Source of the DNA: an uncultured bacterium
Lineage (GTDB): Bacteria; Bacillota; Clostridia; Oscillospirales; Oscillospiraceae
NCBI GenBank assembly: GCA_947073515.1
Contig: CAMTMC010000016.1
Span: 1 to 49,927, forward strand
Reading direction: 5' to 3'
DNA: 49,927 nt
Made by a program: the position numbers and the translations under genes. A model generated the notes under the pieces. That model did no database searches. It was not told the origin of the DNA and worked only from the letters and a program-made list of their open reading frames with translations. This document shows, in pieces, positions 1-8,285 of this stretch. Within the stretch, counting starts at the first letter, position 1, and each line of letters opens with the position of its first letter.

Positions 1-8
1 CAGACAGA

Positions 9-40
9 CAACCGCATAACGCTACTGCATCATGCGGTTG
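9..40. repeat. 9-bp inverted repeat upstream of the MATE gene
   Basis: CAACCGCAT (9-17) is matched perfectly by ATGCGGTTG (32-40) around a 14-nt loop. No T-run follows, so it is not a convincing terminator. It could be an operator or the end of a structured leader for the exporter that starts at 120. Nothing else recognisable lies in 1-119. Confidence 0.4.
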
Positions 41-119
41 CCTACCATATTCCTGAAATGTTCTTTATGCGTACTGTGCATAGGCACATCATATCTTGAA
101 AACAAGAAGGTCAACGACT

Positions 120-1454
120 ATGGAGATCGGTTCCCGGCCCTTAAAAACTGAATTTTTCCGCTTTGTCATCCCCTCCATCCTGTCCCAATGGGTGTACGCC
201 CTGTACAACATGGTGGACGGCATGTTTGTGGCCCGGGGGGTGGGGGAGCTGGCCCTGACGGCGGTCAACCTGTCCAACCCCTTCCTCCAGTTCATGTTCG
301 CCACCTCCCTGCTGTTCGCCGTGGGGACCTCCACCGTGGCGGCCATTTTCATGGGGGATAACCAGCGCCGCCGGGCCAGCCAGGTGTTCTCCCAGAACGC
401 CGCCGCCCAGCTGGCGCTTGGCGTCGCCATCATCGCCCTGGCGCTGCCCAACCTGGACATCCTCGCCACCTTCCTGGGGGCCAAGGACCCGGAGATCCAC
501 GCCTACGTGAAGGAGTACCTGCGGTGGGTGGCCCCCTTCGCCCCGGCCTTCCTGCTGTCCTACGCCTTTGAGGTGCTGCTGAAGACCGACGGCTTCCCAA
601 AAAAGACGGTATTGATCGTCACCCTGGGGGCGGTGGAGAACTGCGTGCTGGACTGGCTGTTCGTCTTTGTCCTCCACCGGGGGGTGGGAGGGGCCGCCTT
701 CGCCACCGGGCTGTCCCAGCTCACCGTCACCCTGCTCTACCTCCACCACTTTTTGCGGAAAAAGGGCACCATCCACTTTGTCAGGTTCCAGTTCAGCCTG
801 GCCCTGGTGGGCCGGGAGGCGGCCAACGGCTTCTCCGCCGCCCTCACGGAGCTGTCCACCGGCCTGACCACCCTGCTGTTCAACCGGGTCATCCTGCTGT
901 TCCTCCCCCGGGAGGCCCTGGTGAGCTACGCCATCCTGTCCTACCTCAACACCCTGGTGGTATTCTCCGTCACCGGCATCGTCCAGGGGGGCCAGCCCCT
1001 GGTGAGCTACTACCACGGACGGGGGGACCGCCCGCTGTGCCATACCCTGCTGAAATACTCCCTGGTGACGGCGGCCGCCTTCTGCGCCGGGGCGGCGGCG
1101 CTGTGCGTGATTTTCGCCCCCCAGATCACCGCCATCTACGTGGGGGCCGCCCTGCCGGAGCTGCGGGCCAGCTCCGCCGCGGTCATCCGGATCTTCAGCG
1201 TCTCAATGGCGCCGCTGGGCATCAACGTGGCCATCAGCGGCTATTTGGCGGCCATCGAGTCCGCCGCCCCGGCGGTGGCCATCTCGGCGGGGCGGGGGCT
1301 CGTCCTGTTGGCCGCCAGCCTGGGGCTGCTGACCTGGCGGTTCGGCGGGGCGGGGATCTGGTGGGCCCCCCTGCTGTCCGAGCTGCTCACCCTGGCCCTG
1401 GCCCTGGCGCTGTTCCGCCGCCACGGCAGGCCAAAAAATCCCAATAAATGCTAA
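120..1454 (+). CDS. MATE family efflux transporter
   Basis: A 444-residue integral membrane protein with about twelve hydrophobic segments and two-fold MatE architecture. Its early segment contains the motif PSILSQWVYALYNMVDG, typical of the first MATE helix of clostridial exporters. The family exports cationic drugs or metabolites using a Na+ or H+ gradient; the substrate here is unknown. I chose ATG 120 over an in-frame TTG at 96 because AAGAAGG lies 10 nt upstream of the ATG. The gene converges with the MerR regulator on the other strand, separated by a shared terminator hairpin. Length is normal for the family (about 440-460). Confidence 0.9.
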   Translation: MEIGSRPLKTEFFRFVIPSILSQWVYALYNMVDGMFVARGVGELALTAVNLSNPFLQFMFATSLLFAVGTSTVAAIFMGDNQRRRASQVFSQNAAAQLALGVAIIALALPNLDILATFLGAKDPEIHAYVKEYLRWVAPFAPAFLLSYAFEVLLKTDGFPKKTVLIVTLGAVENCVLDWLFVFVLHRGVGGAAFATGLSQLTVTLLYLHHFLRKKGTIHFVRFQFSLALVGREAANGFSAALTELSTGLTTLLFNRVILLFLPREALVSYAILSYLNTLVVFSVTGIVQGGQPLVSYYHGRGDRPLCHTLLKYSLVTAAAFCAGAAALCVIFAPQITAIYVGAALPELRASSAAVIRIFSVSMAPLGINVAISGYLAAIESAAPAVAISAGRGLVLLAASLGLLTWRFGGAGIWWAPLLSELLTLALALALFRRHGRPKNPNKC

Positions 1455-1489
1455 AAAACGCCGGTCAGGGCGTCCTGGCCGGTGTTTTT
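1453..1489. terminator. Bidirectional intrinsic terminator between MATE and merR
   Basis: A stem pairs AACGCCGGTCAGG with CCTGGCCGGTGTT (with G-U pairs), flanked by an A-run on one side and a T-run on the other. It therefore serves both converging genes and abuts the MerR stop codon. Confidence 0.8.
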
Positions 1490-1954
1490 CTACGCTTCCT
1501 CCCTGATCCGGGCCTGGACCTCGGAAATAAACTCTTCCGGGTCGGCGGCGGTGTGGATGTCCTGCCAGATGATCTCCAAAAAGGGGGGCGCCAGCTCCAG
1601 CCCCCGGGCCCGGGCGTGGTCCCGCAGACAATCCAGATACCGGCGGCTCTGGGTGGGGCCCCGGTAGAAGATGGACAGGTACGCCCCGCCGGGCAGCTCC
1701 TCCCGCAGCAGGGCCTCGGTGGTTCTGGCGGTGCGGTTCTGGAAGTAGTCCCGAATCCGGTCTACTGAGAACCCCAGGCCCCGCAGGTTCCGGATGACGT
1801 TCATCCGCCAGATGCTCTGGCCGCTGTAGTAGCGGTAGCCGTTCTCCCCCCGGACGGGCTCCAGAAGCCCTTTACGCTCGTAGTACCGGATGGTATCGGT
1901 GCCGATGTGGTAGATCCTAGCTATCTCGCCGATGGTATAGGCGTCCTTGGACAT
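1490..1954 (-). CDS. MerR family transcriptional regulator, shortened GyrI-like effector domain
   Basis: A 154-residue protein. Residues 1-75 are a classic MerR winged helix (YTIGEIARIYHIGTDTIRYY, then RGENGYRYYS). Most MerR regulators with a GyrI-like drug-binding domain are about 270 residues. Here the linker helix runs almost directly into GGAYLSIFYRG and ends with EIIWQDIHTAADPEEFISEV, which look like only the last strands of a GyrI-like domain. I infer an in-frame internal deletion that removed the linker coiled coil and half the effector domain. The gene is divergent from an MFS exporter, a common MerR arrangement. The start is supported by GGAGGGGGGAG upstream and TATAAT on the minus strand at 1986-1981. 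Confidence 0.8.
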   Translation of the reverse strand: MSKDAYTIGEIARIYHIGTDTIRYYERKGLLEPVRGENGYRYYSGQSIWRMNVIRNLRGLGFSVDRIRDYFQNRTARTTEALLREELPGGAYLSIFYRGPTQSRRYLDCLRDHARARGLELAPPFLEIIWQDIHTAADPEEFISEVQARIREEA

Positions 1955-1980
1955 GGCGCTCCCCCCCTCCGTTTTGGTTC

Positions 1981-1986
1981 ATTATA
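1981..1986 (-). promoter_or_regulatory. -10 box of merR
   Basis: TATAAT reads on the minus strand 27 nt before the MerR start codon. The -35 position (2009-2004, TGTAAA) is weak, as is usual for a regulated promoter. Confidence 0.5.
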
Positions 1987-2053
1987 CCACTGAGCGGCCG
2001 ATTTTTACAGGCCCCCCGTAACAACAAATTCCGTCTCATTGTGGGAAAAACGC

Positions 2054-2082
2054 TTGTGTACCATCCCCGTCCGTGCTATCAT
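2054..2082 (+). promoter_or_regulatory. Sigma-A promoter of the MFS gene
   Basis: TTGTGT (2054-2059), a 17-bp spacer, then TATCAT (2077-2082), followed 33 nt later by the GTG start. It faces away from the merR promoter, so a bound MerR protein could affect both. Confidence 0.65.
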
Positions 2083-2114
2083 AAACACCAGTTTTTTAGG
2101 GAGGAGGGCCCGCC

Positions 2115-3275
2115 GTGAAACGAAATTTATATCTCATGTACGCCATCGCCCTGCTCCAGGGGATGGTATTCTATGGCCCTATTGCCACCCTGTACCGCCA
2201 GGCCCAGGGGGTTTCCGTGTTCCAGATCACCCTGATCGAGAGCCTTTCCATGGCCCTGGCCGTGGCCCTGGAGATCCCCTGGGGGGTGATCGCCGATAAA
2301 ATCGGCTACCGCCGCACCATGATCTTCTGCTCCGTCCTATTTTTCGCGTCCAAGCTGGTGTTCTGGCAGGCCAGGGGGTTTTCCTGGTTCCTGGTGGAGC
2401 GGATTATGCTCAGCGTGGTGATGGCGGGGACCTCCGGGGTGGACTCCAGCATCATTTATTTGTCCTGCGCCGGGCAGGACAGCCACCGGGCCTTCAGCAT
2501 TTACTACAGCCTGAGCACCTGGGGCCTGCTGGCGGCCGCCGGGATTTTCTCCCTGTGGGTGGGGGACAATTACCCCCTGGCCGGCCTGCTCACCGCCGTC
2601 AGCTACGGCGGGGCGGCCATTCTCTCCTTCGGGCTGAAAGAGGTAAAGGGCGCCGGCCCCTCCGGCCAGCCCCAATCCTCCGCCCGGTCCCTGCTCTGCG
2701 TGTGCAGGGAGACCCTCCGGGACCGGCGGCTGCTCCTGTTCCTGGCCGCCGCCGCCCTGGTCACCGAGGCCCACCAGACCATCACCGTCTTTCTGGGCCA
2801 GCTCCAGTTCCAGCGGGTGGGGATGGGCAGCGCCGGCATCGGGCTTGTCCACATCGCCACCATCGTGATCGGGCTGTGCGGGGTGTGGTCGGCGGCCATG
2901 ACACGGCGGCTGGGCGAGCGGGGCTCCTTCCTGCTGCTGTGTGGCCTGGCGGCGGCGGCCTGCCTGACGCTGGCCGGGAACCCGGGCATGGCCCTGTCCA
3001 TCGGCGGGATTTTGGCCCTGCGGCTGGCCCACAGCCTCTTTGAGCCCTTCCAGGTGGACCTGCAAAACCGCCAGATCCGCACGGAAAACCGGGCCACCGC
3101 CCTGAGCGTCAACTCCATGCTGATGAAAGGGGTGGCCGTGGCCACCAACCTGGCCTTCGGGGCGCTGTCTGAGCGCTCCCTGTCCGCCGCCTTCCTCTTC
3201 GGCGGGATGATCTGCCTGCTGAGCCTGGGGCTGTTCGCCCTGTGGGGCCGGCGGGCCTGCCCAATTCCCACTTGA
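2115..3275 (+). CDS. Major facilitator superfamily transporter
   Basis: A 386-residue polytopic membrane protein with about twelve hydrophobic helices. The loop between helices 2 and 3 reads GVIADKIGYRRTMIF, the MFS signature (G-x-x-x-D-x-x-G-x-R-R). This places it among drug:H+ antiporter-type exporters; the substrate cannot be read from sequence. It starts at GTG 2115, preceded by GGGAGGAGGG. The divergent MerR regulator probably controls it. The stop codon overlaps the -35 box of the next gene's promoter, so the downstream gene is transcribed independently. Confidence 0.9.
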   Translation: MKRNLYLMYAIALLQGMVFYGPIATLYRQAQGVSVFQITLIESLSMALAVALEIPWGVIADKIGYRRTMIFCSVLFFASKLVFWQARGFSWFLVERIMLSVVMAGTSGVDSSIIYLSCAGQDSHRAFSIYYSLSTWGLLAAAGIFSLWVGDNYPLAGLLTAVSYGGAAILSFGLKEVKGAGPSGQPQSSARSLLCVCRETLRDRRLLLFLAAAALVTEAHQTITVFLGQLQFQRVGMGSAGIGLVHIATIVIGLCGVWSAAMTRRLGERGSFLLLCGLAAAACLTLAGNPGMALSIGGILALRLAHSLFEPFQVDLQNRQIRTENRATALSVNSMLMKGVAVATNLAFGALSERSLSAAFLFGGMICLLSLGLFALWGRRACPIPT

Positions 3276-3300
3276 CTAATTTCTAAAAATATAGTAAAAT
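3272..3300 (+). promoter_or_regulatory. Sigma-A promoter of the 115-residue secreted protein
   Basis: TTGACT (3272-3277), 17-bp spacer, TAAAAT (3295-3300). The -35 box overlaps the TGA stop of the MFS gene. Confidence 0.8.
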
Positions 3301-3400
3301 TTGGTTGCTGGTAATTTCAGCTTCTCCAGCACCCACGTGGGCATACCCCGGATTCCTTTGTTCCTATCAACAAGAGGTTTCATAAAAGGAGGTATTTTTT

Positions 3401-3748
3401 ATGAAGAAGCTCTTATCCCTCACCCTGGCCATGGCTATGGTTCTGTCCCTTTCCCTGGCCTTCGTCTCCGCCGCCAACTCCGACCTGGACATCACTCCCC
3501 AAGAGTCCGCTGTACAGCCGAGGGCGGAGTTGTGCCCTGAGTGCAGGTATGGACACATGAGATTTGTTGAGCGGTATGTAAGCAGCCGGGTTATGGTCGG
3601 CCGTATTCCCTGTCAGTGCGAGAGACTGCATGGCGAGGACGGCATTTTTCAGGTGACGACTGTGACGGTCTATGAGTGCAACAACTCCACCTGCGGGATT
3701 GGTTCTATTCAGACAGATGTCACCCGGGAGACCGCCCACCTCAACTAA
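3401..3748 (+). CDS. Small secreted Cys-rich protein, function unknown
   Basis: 115 residues. Residues 1-24 are a signal peptide (KK, hydrophobic core LTLAMAMVLSLSLAFVSA, AxA cleavage site). The mature part has CPEC, a second CxC (PCQCE) and a late Cys pair in ECNNSTC, which could bind a metal as a zinc-ribbon-like fold or form disulfides. RBS AAAGGAGG lies 7-8 nt before ATG and its own strong promoter is upstream. The family is not recognised. A secreted or wall-located role is inferred only from the signal peptide. Confidence 0.8.
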   Translation: MKKLLSLTLAMAMVLSLSLAFVSAANSDLDITPQESAVQPRAELCPECRYGHMRFVERYVSSRVMVGRIPCQCERLHGEDGIFQVTTVTVYECNNSTCGIGSIQTDVTRETAHLN

Positions 3749-3770
3749 TGATCCATCACTTGAAACATCC

Positions 3771-3796
3771 AAGGGGACGGCGACTGCCGTCCCCTT
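3771..3796. terminator. Hairpin after the secreted protein gene
   Basis: A perfect 11-bp stem, AAGGGGACGGC / GCCGTCCCCTT, with GACT loop. There is no real T-run after it, so termination would be weak or the hairpin may protect the mRNA end. Confidence 0.5.
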
Positions 3797-3865
3797 CTCC
3801 ACGCCCAGGTATAGGCCGGCGGAAAACCGGGATACTAAAGGCAGATTTCAAAACGAGGTGATATG

Positions 3866-4051
3866 ATGGACTCCTATCTGACCCCGGCCGTAACCTTCGG
3901 CCAGCTGCTGCGGGAGAATCCCCAGGCCTCCCAGTTTTACGACCGCTGCACCCCGGAGCAGCGCCAGGCCATCCTGCTCCAGCTGCCCCAGTTCCAGACC
4001 CCGGCCCAGGTGCGGGCCTTTGTGGACAACCTGCCCTCCGCCGCCCTCTAG
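3866..4051 (+). CDS. 61-residue hypothetical protein
   Basis: A soluble, Gln- and Pro-rich small protein (TFGQLLRENPQASQFYD; QRQAILLQLPQFQTP) that looks like two or three amphipathic helices. GAGGTG lies 5 nt before ATG 3866, which I prefer over ATG 3863. A clean terminator follows at once, which supports a real transcription unit. Conservation was not checked. No function is assigned. Confidence 0.6.
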   Translation: MDSYLTPAVTFGQLLRENPQASQFYDRCTPEQRQAILLQLPQFQTPAQVRAFVDNLPSAAL

Positions 4052-4054
4052 GCA

Positions 4055-4085
4055 AGAAGCCCGTCCTCGGACGGGCTTCTCTCTT
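4055..4085 (+). terminator. Intrinsic terminator after the 61-residue ORF
   Basis: A 12-bp perfect stem, AGAAGCCCGTCC / GGACGGGCTTCT, with 2-nt loop, followed by a pyrimidine/T tract. It probably also serves the converging minus-strand gene that ends at 4086. Confidence 0.8.
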
Positions 4086-4973
4086 TCATTTGGCGTACTC
4101 AAAGCTGCCCTCCCCGCCGGTATAGTCGAACAGAAGGCTCTCCCCCTCCCACAGCCGCAGGCGCAGGGCGGCGTACAGGCTCTCGTGGATGGTACGGCTC
4201 ATCCCCCCGGCTTCCGGGGCCTGGAGGGGCCGGCCCTCCTGGGCCAGCGCGTCCACCGCCAGCCGCCACCGGCCCTGGCGCACCCGGGCGCCCGCCGGCG
4301 ACCACTCCTCCACCCGGGCCCCCTGGTAGGTGGCCAGTCGGATGGGCCGGCCCGCGAATATAATCTGGCAGATACAGCCAGTAAAGCTCCCCACCCCCAT
4401 GGGGACCCGGGCGATGGCCAGCATCAGGCTGACCCGCTGCCGCTCCTGCCAGCCGCACTGGGCCCACAGGTACCGCCGGGGGAAGGACCGGCCCCGGTCC
4501 CCCTCCAGATAGCCCCGGCCGTTGAAGAACAGGGTGGTTTTCCCGTTGAGGGTGAACTCCCCCTCCACCTGGTGGCCCATGCTGAGGATGGAGTGGACGC
4601 ACTGCATATGGGGCGCCCGGCGGAAGGGGCCCATGATGTCCTCCCCCGGCGGGGAGAGGGGGCCGTACCGCAGCTCCCCGGTGAGGGAAAAGCCCGGCTC
4701 CCGTACGTCCAGGTGTACCCCGTCCCGGGAGAACCAGCAGTCCCCCAGCCGGATCTGGAAGGGCTCGTCCCACCACCGCAGCGCCACGCCCGGGTAATGG
4801 ATCATCCGGCTCTCCTCCGGGGTGATGACCTGGAGGGAGGCCTCCCACTCCCCCCGCCGCCGCCGGTGGTAGGCCGGGATCAGGGCCAGGCCCCCCTCCT
4901 CCCCCTGGTGCTTGAAGTACCAGCCCTGGAACCAGGGGCCCCGGCCCCCCGGCCTTGCTTGCTCTTGTGTCAT
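4086..4973 (-). CDS. Tocopherol cyclase-like family protein
   Basis: 295 residues. The N-terminal WFQGWYFKHQ and the internal spacing of Trp/Tyr-rich beta strands (GEFTLNGKTTLFFNGRGYLEGDRG, positions about 145-170, then WAQCGW) match the tocopherol cyclase-like family (PF14249). Plant members cyclise phytylbenzoquinols; bacterial members in Firmicutes have no known substrate, so lipid binding or modification is only a guess. I chose ATG 4973, preceded by GAGGAGGAGG, instead of an upstream in-frame ATG that would overlap the GDPD gene. It lies 19 nt after the GDPD gene, so the two are probably co-transcribed. Confidence 0.75.
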   Translation of the reverse strand: MTQEQARPGGRGPWFQGWYFKHQGEEGGLALIPAYHRRRRGEWEASLQVITPEESRMIHYPGVALRWWDEPFQIRLGDCWFSRDGVHLDVREPGFSLTGELRYGPLSPPGEDIMGPFRRAPHMQCVHSILSMGHQVEGEFTLNGKTTLFFNGRGYLEGDRGRSFPRRYLWAQCGWQERQRVSLMLAIARVPMGVGSFTGCICQIIFAGRPIRLATYQGARVEEWSPAGARVRQGRWRLAVDALAQEGRPLQAPEAGGMSRTIHESLYAALRLRLWEGESLLFDYTGGEGSFEYAK

Positions 4974-4992
4974 CCGTATCCTCCTCCTCGGT

Positions 4993-5781
4993 TCAGCCCG
5001 CCCCGTCCAGCAGGGCCCGGGCCAGGGCGGGGTTGTCGGTGATGATGCCGTCCGGGCCCAGGGCGGCCATCCGCCGTAAATCCTCCCGGTCATTCACCGT
5101 CCAAACGTACAGCCCTCTTCCCTCCGCCCGGGCCTGGACCACCGCCGCCCCATTGGCCCGCCGGAAATCCAGGCTGTACCCCTGGGCGGAGGCCACCCGT
5201 CCCAGCCCTGGATAGACCATCCGGGTGATGTACACCCGCTCCAGCTCCGGGGCCAGCGCCCGGCACCGCTCCAGCGGGTCCAGGCGGCCGCAGGCCACCA
5301 CACAGTCCCGCTCCATAGCATTGGCATAAATCAGCCTAATTACTCCCCGGAGCAGCTCCTCCTCCCGATCCCCGGTCTTCACCTCGACCATCACCGGCAC
5401 CCGGCCCTTGGCGGCTTTCAGAAAGCTATCCAGGGTCGGGACGGAACCGTCTATTTTTTCCAGCTCCTCCAGGGTCAGCTCCCGCACCGGCCGCTCCACC
5501 CCGGCGGTGCGCCTCAGGGTGCTGTCGTGGAGAAGGACGGGCACCCCGTCCCGGGTCAGGCGGACATCCACCTCCACCATGTCCGCCCCGGCGGCGATGG
5601 AGGCCTCCAACGCCTGGAGGGTGTTCTCCGGCCCCAGGGCCGCCCCCGCCCGGTGGGCCACCACCACCGGCGTCCCCCATCGGCCCGCCAGCTCCCCCGC
5701 TACCGCCCCTACCCGGACGTAGGCGGCGGCCAGGGTCAAAACAGCCGCCAGCAGCCCGGCGGCCAGCGCCCCTTTTCTCAT
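4993..5781 (-). CDS. Glycerophosphodiester phosphodiesterase, membrane-anchored
   Basis: 262 residues. An N-terminal hydrophobic stretch (ALAAGLLAAVLTLAAAYV) acts as an uncleaved anchor or signal. The GDPD domain follows: VVAHRAGAALGPENT carries the conserved His-Arg and Glu-Asn, MVEVDVRLTRDGVPVLLHD carries the metal-binding Glu/Asp and second catalytic His, and the end has TVNDREDLRRMAALGPDGIITD. It hydrolyses glycerophosphodiesters from phospholipid or teichoic acid breakdown to sn-glycerol 3-phosphate. It is the first gene of a two-gene operon with the tocopherol cyclase-like gene. Confidence 0.92.
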   Translation of the reverse strand: MRKGALAAGLLAAVLTLAAAYVRVGAVAGELAGRWGTPVVVAHRAGAALGPENTLQALEASIAAGADMVEVDVRLTRDGVPVLLHDSTLRRTAGVERPVRELTLEELEKIDGSVPTLDSFLKAAKGRVPVMVEVKTGDREEELLRGVIRLIYANAMERDCVVACGRLDPLERCRALAPELERVYITRMVYPGLGRVASAQGYSLDFRRANGAAVVQARAEGRGLYVWTVNDREDLRRMAALGPDGIITDNPALARALLDGAG

Positions 5782-5828
5782 CCTGTCCCCCCTTTGGTCT
5801 CTCGCTCTGGCTCGCTTCTAGAGAAAAC

Positions 5829-5892
5829 ACTGATTCAATCAACGCGCGTGGATTGATGGCGCGAAAATGTGTGTGGGGATTGATTCAGCGCT
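5829..5892. repeat. ATTGAT repeats and imperfect inverted repeat upstream of the GDPD gene
   Basis: CTGATTCAATC and GATTGATTCAG form an inverted repeat with one mismatch, enclosing another GATTGAT and GCGCG units. It lies just upstream of the GDPD start and may be its operator. No clear promoter was found within it. Confidence 0.35.
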
Positions 5893-5940
5893 TCCTTAAT
5901 ATGTTGGCGGGGCGGGGGGAATAACCCATGTAAAATGCGG

Positions 5941-5979
5941 CAAAAAAACACCGGGGGACGGCCTCCTGGCCGCCCCCCG
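5941..5979 (-). terminator. Intrinsic terminator of the SpoIID/peptidoglycan-binding operon
   Basis: On the minus strand, a GC-rich 12-bp stem (one mismatch) around a 4-nt loop is followed by seven T residues. Confidence 0.85.
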
Positions 5980-5986
5980 CGGGATA

Positions 5987-6568
5987 TTACCCCCAGCCGC
6001 CGGTAAAGGCCGGCTGGCCGCTGGTGTCCTGAACCACAAAAATCTCATAGAGGTGGGACAGGGCGTCCCAGGTGGCTTTATCCATGCACCCGGTCTCCGG
6101 CAGGCCGGCGGCCTTTTGCAGCCACCGGACGTTGGCCGCCGAGGCGGGGCCGTGGGTTCCGTCCGCCAGGCAGGGGGTGATCCCCTCAAAGTGCCGGGCC
6201 AGCACGTTGAACATGGTCTGGGGCACAATCATATATTCCCGGCTGCTGCCCTCCCGCACCTGGATGCCCTCGGAGGGGAACACCCGGGCGGCCCGGGTGT
6301 AGCTCTCCCTGGCCTGCTGCCTCAGCCAGCAGCTGTGAATGCCGTCCCAGGTAGCTGGATCCACCACCCCGGTGACGGGCAGGCCCGCCTCCCGCTGGAA
6401 GGCCTTTACCGCCTCCTGGGTCCGGGGGCCGAAGACGCCGTCCGGCACCAGCTGGGGCAAAAATTGGTAGGTTTTAGACAGCTGGCCCAGCATGTATTGC
6501 AAGCTGCTCACCGGCCTGGCCAGCATCTCCCGCTCCAGCAGCTCCTGTCCCGCGGCGCTGTCTCTCAT
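5987..6568 (-). CDS. Peptidoglycan-binding domain protein
   Basis: 193 residues with two PG_binding_1 (PF01471) repeats: roughly residues 15-70 (GVFGPRTQEAVKAFQREAGLPVTGVVD in that region) and 95-175 (DGTHGPASAANVRWLQKAAGLP, then DKATWDALSH). No catalytic domain is present, so it is probably an accessory cortex- or wall-binding protein. It starts at ATG 6568 with AGAGGAG upstream, overlapping the end of the previous gene (ATGA), so it is translationally coupled to the SpoIID-like gene. Confidence 0.85.
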   Translation of the reverse strand: MRDSAAGQELLEREMLARPVSSLQYMLGQLSKTYQFLPQLVPDGVFGPRTQEAVKAFQREAGLPVTGVVDPATWDGIHSCWLRQQARESYTRAARVFPSEGIQVREGSSREYMIVPQTMFNVLARHFEGITPCLADGTHGPASAANVRWLQKAAGLPETGCMDKATWDALSHLYEIFVVQDTSGQPAFTGGWG

Positions 6569-7827
6569 ACCATCACTCCTCTCTGTCCGCTCCGTCCGTC
6601 CACCTGGCCCAGCTCCAGGGGGCGGCCCTGGTACTGGCCCATCCGGGGGGTGTTGTCCCACCGCCCCGCCTCCCCCGCCCCGGGGGCCTCCTCCCGGGCC
6701 ATCACGGGCACGGCGTCCTCCCGCAGGGACTGGGCCCGCACCGTGTCCCGGCGCAGGAAGTAGTCCGCCTGGGCGAAGCTGCTGTAGATGGAGTTCCAGG
6801 TGGTCTCGTCCACATACCCGTTGGGCGTGAGGCCCATCAGCTGCTGGTAGGCCCGCGTCGCCCGGGTGGTGGCCGGGCCGAACTGGCCATCCACCGAGAT
6901 GGGGGACAGGGAGCTGTCAAACTGGGCCAGCAGAGCCAGCATATGCTGGAGGATCCCCACCTCCGGGCCGCTGTCCCCCTCCTCCAGAGGGCCGGAGAAC
7001 TGGAACTGGACGGTGACGAACCGCTGGCCCTGGCTCACCAGCTCCGCCAGCTGGAGGATGCCCGAGTACAGGTACACCATCTTGTACCAGGTGGCCTTGC
7101 CCACCACCCCGTCGGGGGTCAGGTTGAAGATCCGCTGGAAAACCCGCACCGCCGACTGGGTGTCCGCCTCAAAGATGCCGGTGACCGGGGAAATTTTGGG
7201 GATAGCAGGGTAATTCTGGGAAATCCGGTTGAGCATAAATTGGAACATCGCTACATTCTGCCCTACCGACCCCAAGCGCATCGGCGTGCCGGGATAAGAC
7301 ATGGTGATGTCCTGGATGGGGGCGTCCACCACCAGCTCGATGTTGTCCCCGTAGTACCGGCGCAGGATCTCCATAGAGTTCAGCCCCTCCTGGGCCAGCT
7401 CCTGGCTGCCCCATTGGGACAGGCCGTCGCAGGTGGAGGTGGTGCCGTTGCAGAACTTGGCGGCCAGGGGCTCCACAAAGCCCTGGCGGCGGATATAGTC
7501 GTTAAAAATCTGGTCCACCAGCTGGCTGATGTTCTCAAAGATGTTCCGGCCCCGGATAAACTTCTGGTCAAACTGGGTGGTGGAGGTGATCTGGAAGTCG
7601 TAGCCCCGGCTGGGGTAGAACTCGGTATACACCCGGTTCAGGGCGAAGGAGATGATGGCCAGCACATTGGCCCGGATGGCCGCCGGCTCCCAGGTGGGGT
7701 AAATCTCGCTGGAGGCCACATTTTTCACGTAGTCCGGGAAGTTCACCGTCACGTTCTCCGCCCACTGGTCGGGCAGGCCCAGGTGAACCGTAATCGTCCG
7801 GGGCACGTATGGAAGGATAATGGGCAT
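6565..7827 (-). CDS. SpoIID-like protein with two peptidoglycan-binding domains
   Basis: 420 residues. The N-terminal ~160 residues resemble the SpoIID/LytB domain (EPAAIRANVLAIISFALNR, then a YDFQITSTTQFDQKF segment), known from the septal peptidoglycan lytic transglycosylase of engulfment. Two PG_binding_1 repeats follow (about residues 185-245 with TGIFEADTQSAVRVFQRIF, and 285-345 with DGQFGPATTRATRAYQQL). The C-terminal ~60 residues are disordered and acidic/basic. No signal peptide is seen, so it is probably cytoplasmic in the mother cell or exported unconventionally. It is the middle gene of a three-gene operon that I infer to act in spore coat or cortex assembly. Confidence 0.8.
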   Translation of the reverse strand: MPIILPYVPRTITVHLGLPDQWAENVTVNFPDYVKNVASSEIYPTWEPAAIRANVLAIISFALNRVYTEFYPSRGYDFQITSTTQFDQKFIRGRNIFENISQLVDQIFNDYIRRQGFVEPLAAKFCNGTTSTCDGLSQWGSQELAQEGLNSMEILRRYYGDNIELVVDAPIQDITMSYPGTPMRLGSVGQNVAMFQFMLNRISQNYPAIPKISPVTGIFEADTQSAVRVFQRIFNLTPDGVVGKATWYKMVYLYSGILQLAELVSQGQRFVTVQFQFSGPLEEGDSGPEVGILQHMLALLAQFDSSLSPISVDGQFGPATTRATRAYQQLMGLTPNGYVDETTWNSIYSSFAQADYFLRRDTVRAQSLREDAVPVMAREEAPGAGEAGRWDNTPRMGQYQGRPLELGQVDGRSGQRGVMV

Positions 7828-7840
7828 GGCGGCTCCCCCC

Positions 7841-8242
7841 CTACAGGCCCTGGGCGGGGATGTCCCGCTCGTCCCGCTGCTGCAAGCCGCACAGCCCCTG
7901 GGGCAGGGGGATGAGCTCCATGTTCTGCACGGTCTCCACGCCGGGGAAGACCTGCACGTTCCCCACCTGGAGCATGGCGTAGCCCGGCTGCTCCGCCCAC
8001 ACCGAGCACAGGGCGCAGGGCCCGCCCGCCCCGGGCAGGCCGCCGGGGGCGGTGCTCTCCCCCAGGTCAGGGGTGTCGATCCGGATGTTCCTGATTTTCC
8101 CGCTGCTGTTGGTGGACTGTATGGAGAGCAGCTTCCATCTTCCGCCCTCCCCCGGCTGGGCCACCACCACGGTGGCCCCCTCCAGGGGGATCTGGGCCTG
8201 GGAGGTGTAAACCCGGACGGTCAGTGTGCCCGTCGAACCCAT
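7841..8242 (-). CDS. Carboxypeptidase-regulatory-like (Ig-fold) small protein
   Basis: 133 residues, all beta: GTLTVRVYTSQAQIPLEGATV and later SSGKIRNIRIDTP, then AEQPGYAMLQVGNVQVFPG, matching the CarboxypepD_reg-like fold that often accompanies spore-surface proteins in clostridia. I chose ATG 8242 because AGGAGG lies 8 nt upstream; the TTG at 8248 would be too close to it. It lies 13 nt before the SpoIID-like gene and heads the operon. A SigK-like promoter lies upstream. The biochemical role is unknown. Confidence 0.7.
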   Translation of the reverse strand: MGSTGTLTVRVYTSQAQIPLEGATVVVAQPGEGGRWKLLSIQSTNSSGKIRNIRIDTPDLGESTAPGGLPGAGGPCALCSVWAEQPGYAMLQVGNVQVFPGVETVQNMELIPLPQGLCGLQQRDERDIPAQGL

Positions 8243-8285
8243 AGTCAATTCCTCCTGTCCGCGGACATCGCCGCTTTAATACCAC

